NCBI RefSeq assembly: GCF_000591055.1
Contig: NC_020388.1
Span: 2,294,001 to 2,358,000 of the forward strand
Reading direction: 5' to 3'
DNA from: Natronomonas moolapensis 8.8.11
GTDB taxonomy: Archaea; Halobacteriota; Halobacteria; Halobacteriales; Haloarculaceae
Length of the DNA stretch: 64,000 nucleotides
Shown: one piece after another, positions 61,249-64,000 of the stretch
Position numbering within the stretch: the first letter of the stretch is position 1
Layout of the letters: every line of letters begins with the position of its first letter
Notes under the pieces: generated by a model
The model's database searches: none
What the model was told of the DNA's origin: nothing
The model's input: the letters and a program-made list of their open reading frames with translations, nothing else
Program-made: the position numbers and the translations under genes

Positions 61249-61556
61249 GCGAACGTCCGATCGAGTTCGGCCTCGATCTCCGCGACGTAGTCGTCGAGTA
61301 CCGTCTCGAAGCGCTCCTCGGAGACGACGACACCCGTCCCCGAGAGCCGCTCGTAGGGCTCCTCGGGGACTTCGAGGTAGAACCCCTCCGTCTCGTCGTA
61401 GAACGGCTCGGACTCGTTGAGCACGTTCTGGTCGATGCCGTGGATCAGCGTCGAGTCGTACTCGTCGTTCATCCGGTTGAACACGTTCTTGTACGCCTGC
61501 TGGAGCTGTGGAAAGAGGTCGACGTACTTCTGCTCGTCGAAGGTCTCGGCGTCCAT
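61245..61556 (-). CDS. DUF5783 family protein
   Basis: 103 residues from ATG 61556 (MDAETFDEQKYVDLFPQLQQ). AYKNVFNRMNDEYDSTLIHG, IDQNVLNESEPFYDETEGFY and ERFETVLDDYVAEIEAELDR agree with DUF5783, a haloarchaeal family of small acidic proteins of unknown function. No metal or membrane motif. The 255-bp region upstream (61560-61814) contains no supported gene. Confidence 0.7.
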   Translation of the reverse strand: MDAETFDEQKYVDLFPQLQQAYKNVFNRMNDEYDSTLIHGIDQNVLNESEPFYDETEGFYLEVPEEPYERLSGTGVVVSEERFETVLDDYVAEIEAELDRTFA

Positions 61557-61814
61557 GGACGGCGGTTGGGCATCGACCACTAAAAGCGGGTCGGACCAAG
61601 CCGACGGACCGTCGGTGAGACACCTCGGGGGCAGGCGGTTCGAGAGACTCCGTCTCTCGTCAGCACGAGCGACACTGCCACGGGAGCCACACTTCGCTCT
61701 CGGAGGGCTTACGTCCGGTCTCGGGCGTCGTCGTGAGCATCGACTCGCGGGGATCGAGGTCGCGTCGTACCGGTAACGACAGACATTTTCTGCTTCGCTA
61801 TTTAAATAAACACT

Positions 61815-61973
61815 ATGCCTTCCGTCGAATCCTCAGACACCATCTCGATATACGACTGGTTGTGTTGTCCGGAGTGTGACTCCCGGAAGATAATCAGAGG
61901 ACCACGGACCGAACGGGGTACCGTAAAGATCGAATGCGGAAACTGCGGGACGACGGGATGGCTCGGCCTATAA
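61815..61973 (+). CDS. small zinc-ribbon protein
   Basis: 52 residues: MPSVESSDTISIYDWLCCPE, then CDSRK, a short basic linker, and IECGNCGTTGWLGL. Two Cys pairs (CCPEC and CGNC) make a single zinc ribbon. An A+T-rich TATTTAAATA at 61800-61809 is too close to the ATG for a standard leaderless start, so the true start or promoter is uncertain. Function unknown. Confidence 0.55.
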   Translation: MPSVESSDTISIYDWLCCPECDSRKIIRGPRTERGTVKIECGNCGTTGWLGL

Positions 61974-62050
61974 CAAGGACATCCGGTTTTGACATTCATC
62001 GGCTTCGACGGAGTCGGACGGGGGGTCGGCTAACGGGTCTGTAGAATTTT

Positions 62051-62064
62051 CAGAAGCGCTTCTG
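62051..62064 (-). terminator. palindrome just after tRNA-Pro
   Basis: CAGAAGCGCTTCTG is a perfect 14-bp palindrome four bases after the 3' end of tRNA-Pro on the minus strand and is followed there by AAAATTC. It may form a small hairpin that marks the 3' end of the primary transcript, but it lacks a clear T-run. Confidence 0.3.
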
Positions 62065-62068
62065 TGAA

Positions 62069-62139
62069 TGGGACCGCCGTGATTCGAACACGGGTCCAAC
62101 GCACCCCATGCGCAGAGGATACCACTACCCCACGGTCCC
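62069..62139 (-). tRNA. tRNA-Pro (anticodon GGG)
   Basis: Minus-strand cloverleaf: acceptor GGGACCG/CGGTCCC, D-loop TAGTGGTA, anticodon loop ATGGGGT giving GGG, T-arm CCGTG-TTCGAAT-CACGG, discriminator A. 71 nt, no intron. One anticodon-stem end pair is imperfect in my folding. The leader can pair with the tRNA 5' end (see findings). It is 55 bp downstream of the cbf5/truB gene on the same strand, a common haloarchaeal order. Confidence 0.85.
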
Positions 62140-62194
62140 TCGCGTTTCGAGGGACGGTTGAGGAACGTTTAACCTCTTCGTTTCGCGTCGGCGT

Positions 62195-63073
62195 TCACAC
62201 CAACACGCGCTCTAATTCGACGACCGTCCCCGACTCCGCGTCGGGGTCGCCGACCAAGTGGCCGAGACAGACCGCAGCGCCGTCGGGGGTATAACAGGCC
62301 ACGAGATCGCCCGGGTCGGCGCCGGCCAACCCGGCGTCGATGACGCCGGGGGCGTACACCGGCGCACCCTCGGCGACCTCGCGGGCGGCCGAGGGCGCGA
62401 CGGTCACCGTCGGCAGCCCCTCGAGGGCGCGTTCGGCCGGCGAGACGACCTCACAGAGCAGGTCGGCGTCGTCCGACTCCCGCCAGAAGGCGAGACCGTC
62501 GGCGAGGTCCTCCATCGTCGAAAGCGTCGCGTCGGTGAAGCCAGCAGTCTTTGTCCGCCGGAGGTCGCCCATGTGCGCGCCGGTCCCGAGCGCCAACCCG
62601 AGGTCGTGACAGAGCTTCCGGATATAGGTGCCGCTCGCACACTCGATGTCGAGCAGCGCTCGGCGCTCCTCGCGTTCGAGGGCTTCGAGGCGGTGTATCT
62701 CCCGTGTCCGGAGGCGACGGACGACCGCGGACTTCCGAGGAGGCTTCTGGTAGAGGGCGGTCTCGAACGCCGAGAGCGTCGATTCGAAGTCGGCGGGGAG
62801 CCGCCCGTGGGCCTCGAGGACGGCGACGTACCCCTTCCGGCTGTCGTCGAACACCTGCGCCGCGCGGGTGGCCGTCCCCGTCAGGATCGGCAGACAGCCG
62901 GTGACCTTCGGGTCGAGCGTTCCGGCGTGGGCGGCGCGGTCGACGCCGGCCATGTCCCGGACCCAGGCGGCGACCTGGTGGGCCGACGGTCCCGGTGGCT
63001 TGTCGAGGTTGACGACGCCGAACTCCAGAAGCGTCGCCGGGTCGCGCTCCGCGGGGGGACCACGCTCGCGCAT
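62195..63073 (-). CDS. tRNA/rRNA pseudouridine synthase (Cbf5/TruB family)
   Basis: 292 residues. FGVVNLDKPPGPSAHQVAAW (~18-37), catalytic Asp in AAHAGTLDPKVTGCLPILTG (~47-66), SRKGYVAVLEAH, LYQKPPRKSAVVRRLRTREI (~108-127), CASGTYIRKLCHDLGLALGT (~146-165) and a C-terminal PUA domain (VYAPGVIDAGLAGADPGDLV). In archaea Cbf5 acts in H/ACA RNPs and alone on tRNA U55. Next to cmk with a 2-bp gap, a conserved archaeal neighbourhood. Confidence 0.93.
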   Translation of the reverse strand: MRERGPPAERDPATLLEFGVVNLDKPPGPSAHQVAAWVRDMAGVDRAAHAGTLDPKVTGCLPILTGTATRAAQVFDDSRKGYVAVLEAHGRLPADFESTLSAFETALYQKPPRKSAVVRRLRTREIHRLEALEREERRALLDIECASGTYIRKLCHDLGLALGTGAHMGDLRRTKTAGFTDATLSTMEDLADGLAFWRESDDADLLCEVVSPAERALEGLPTVTVAPSAAREVAEGAPVYAPGVIDAGLAGADPGDLVACYTPDGAAVCLGHLVGDPDAESGTVVELERVLV

Positions 63074-63075
63074 GG

Positions 63076-63654
63076 TCAGAAGTCGTACTCGACGCCGTCG
63101 ATTGGGGTCTTGCCCTCGTCGTCGACGGTGTCGTATGCCTCGACGGCGGCGATGACGACGTCGAGGACCGCTCCGGGGGAAAACCGGGCGGTGTTGAGCG
63201 AGAGGTCGTAGATGCCGAGGTCGTCGATGTCGACGCCGTAGTACTCCCGGTAGCGCAACGCCTCGCTGTCGGCCCGTTCGACGGTCTCCTCGCGGGCCGT
63301 CTGGACGGCCTTGTCCTCGCGGTCGGCGATCCGCTCGGCGCGGATGTCGAGCGGGGCGTCGAGCCAGATCCGAAAGTCGGCGTGGGTGCCGGCCATCCAG
63401 CCCGCGAGCCGCGATTCGAGCACGAGGTCCTCGCGCTCGGCGGCGAGGTCGCGCTGCCGTCGATCGAGGTCCCGGTCTATCGAGTCGTCCTCCTCGGCGA
63501 GTTTGTTCAACTCCAGCGGCGTGAGGTCGCGCTCGGCGGCGAGGTCGCGGAAAATGTCACCACCGCTCACGTGTTCGGATCCCAGCCGTTCGGCCAGCCC
63601 GGCGGCGACCGTGCTCTTGCCGCTGCCGGCCGGGCCGGAGATGGTTATCAACAT
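63076..63654 (-). CDS. cmk: cytidylate kinase (archaeal type)
   Basis: 192 residues from ATG 63654 ([20 protein letters not shown]). P-loop [29 protein letters not shown] binds [23 protein letters not shown] and [18 protein letters not shown] follow as in archaeal CMP kinase. It phosphorylates (d)CMP to (d)CDP. Lies between cbf5/truB and the DUF106 gene in one direction, likely an operon. Confidence 0.93.
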   Translation of the reverse strand: MLITISGPAGSGKSTVAAGLAERLGSEHVSGGDIFRDLAAERDLTPLELNKLAEEDDSIDRDLDRRQRDLAAEREDLVLESRLAGWMAGTHADFRIWLDAPLDIRAERIADREDKAVQTAREETVERADSEALRYREYYGVDIDDLGIYDLSLNTARFSPGAVLDVVIAAVEAYDTVDDEGKTPIDGVEYDF

Positions 63655-63747
63655 ATCAGTACTGCGCCGCTGTGGGTCAAAGGCGTTACCGTTCGCGGCC
63701 GACGGACGCCGGTGAAACCGAAGCGCCACAGGCGGCCGATCGGCGGA

Positions 63748-64000
63748 TCACGTCGGCGTCGTCTGGATGTTCAGCGACTTGCGGATGACCTGTGTGAAAC
63801 ACATCGAGCAGACGAAGTACCAGCCGATCCACGCCTGGAGCGGCCCCACGAGCCCCTCGTTCCAGCCGACCTCGCCGACGATCGGCATCACCATCGGCCC
63901 GAGATCGATTCCGGGGTACAACGGCGCACCGCGGAAGCCGACGACGGCGTACATCCACAGGAAGACGGGAATGGTCAACAGCATGATCCACACCATCGGT
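63748..64000 (-). CDS. DUF106 (EMC3/TMCO1-like) membrane protein, 5' end outside window
   Basis: C-terminal ~84 residues; the frame continues past the right edge (an internal Met at 63996 is not necessarily the start). IMLLTIPVFLWMYAVVGFRG and LQAWIGWYFVCSMCFTQVIR are hydrophobic helices of the DUF106 family, archaeal relatives of the Oxa1/YidC/EMC3 insertases. Its place upstream of cmk and cbf5/truB agrees with the conserved archaeal order. Confidence 0.82.
   Translation of the reverse strand, partial: PMVWIMLLTIPVFLWMYAVVGFRGAPLYPGIDLGPMVMPIVGEVGWNEGLVGPLQAWIGWYFVCSMCFTQVIRKSLNIQTTPT

Overview
The window is G+C-rich DNA from a halophilic archaeon (class Halobacteria). The evidence is the strongly acidic proteins, leaderless genes with a TATA-like box 20-30 nt upstream of the ATG, Asp/Glu-rich tails, a PGF-CTERM protein, a salactin/volactin-type actin, Cbf5/TruB beside cytidylate kinase and a DUF106 (EMC3-like) protein, and relics of IS1341-type (IS200/IS605) elements. 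I cannot name the genus.

Layout. 1-12 kb: mostly housekeeping and small conserved genes (coiled-coil protein, M14 deacylase, UPF0179, acyl-CoA synthetase, enoyl-CoA hydratase, LysE exporter, HD hydrolase, dodecin, AI-2E-type permease), broken by one dead tnpB and one 114-bp palindromic element. 12.3-16.5 kb: a second dead tnpB, then a minus-strand cluster with the actin homologue, a membrane protein with an acidic tail and three small acidic genes. 16.5-22 kb: small zinc-ribbon and membrane proteins, a 332-bp tnpB-less transposable element and a chemotaxis-type transducer. 22-26 kb: methyltransferase and a translationally coupled trio (flavin reductase-like, M20 peptidase, P-loop protein). 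26-29.6 kb: a set resembling denitrification accessory genes (two DUF2249, cupin, DsrE, and a CcoN-like/CcdA-like chimera). 29.6-33 kb: a sensor kinase with a dead receiver, a pilin-like protein with a 37-residue Asp tail, and structured repeats. 33-38 kb: glyoxalase-like, two FAD enzymes, a lipoprotein. 38-47.7 kb: a cytochrome c maturation region (CcmF, CcmB, CcmA, CcmE, CcmD-like, CcmC and a thioredoxin) with a diheme cytochrome c peroxidase and a sulfite-oxidase-like molybdoenzyme. 47.7-52 kb: UspA, FAH, MmgE/PrpD, HMCES/YedK-like genes and a second copy of the 114-bp element with its core inverted. 52-56 kb: a 1247-residue kinase with seven PAS domains. 56-59.8 kb: repeat-rich: two more tnpB-less elements, tRNA-Lys followed by a tandem array that repeats the tRNA 3' end, AT-rich repeats and an 18-bp minisatellite. 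59.8-64 kb: HtpX, a Tat lipoprotein, tRNA-Pro, cbf5/truB, cmk and a DUF106 gene.

The Ccm genes, thioredoxin and peroxidase together form an exported c-type cytochrome pathway: CcmABCD load heme on CcmE, CcmF ligates it, the thioredoxin keeps the CxxCH cysteines reduced, and the diheme peroxidase is the obvious local client.

The most interesting unexplained structures are the tRNA-Lys 3'-end tandem array, the family of tnpB-less IS605-like elements that keep both terminal hairpins and a conserved interior (possible orphan guide RNAs), the 114-bp element found with its core in both orientations, and a two-hairpin repeat with compensatory changes. All database-family names are from recognition by eye; nothing was searched.
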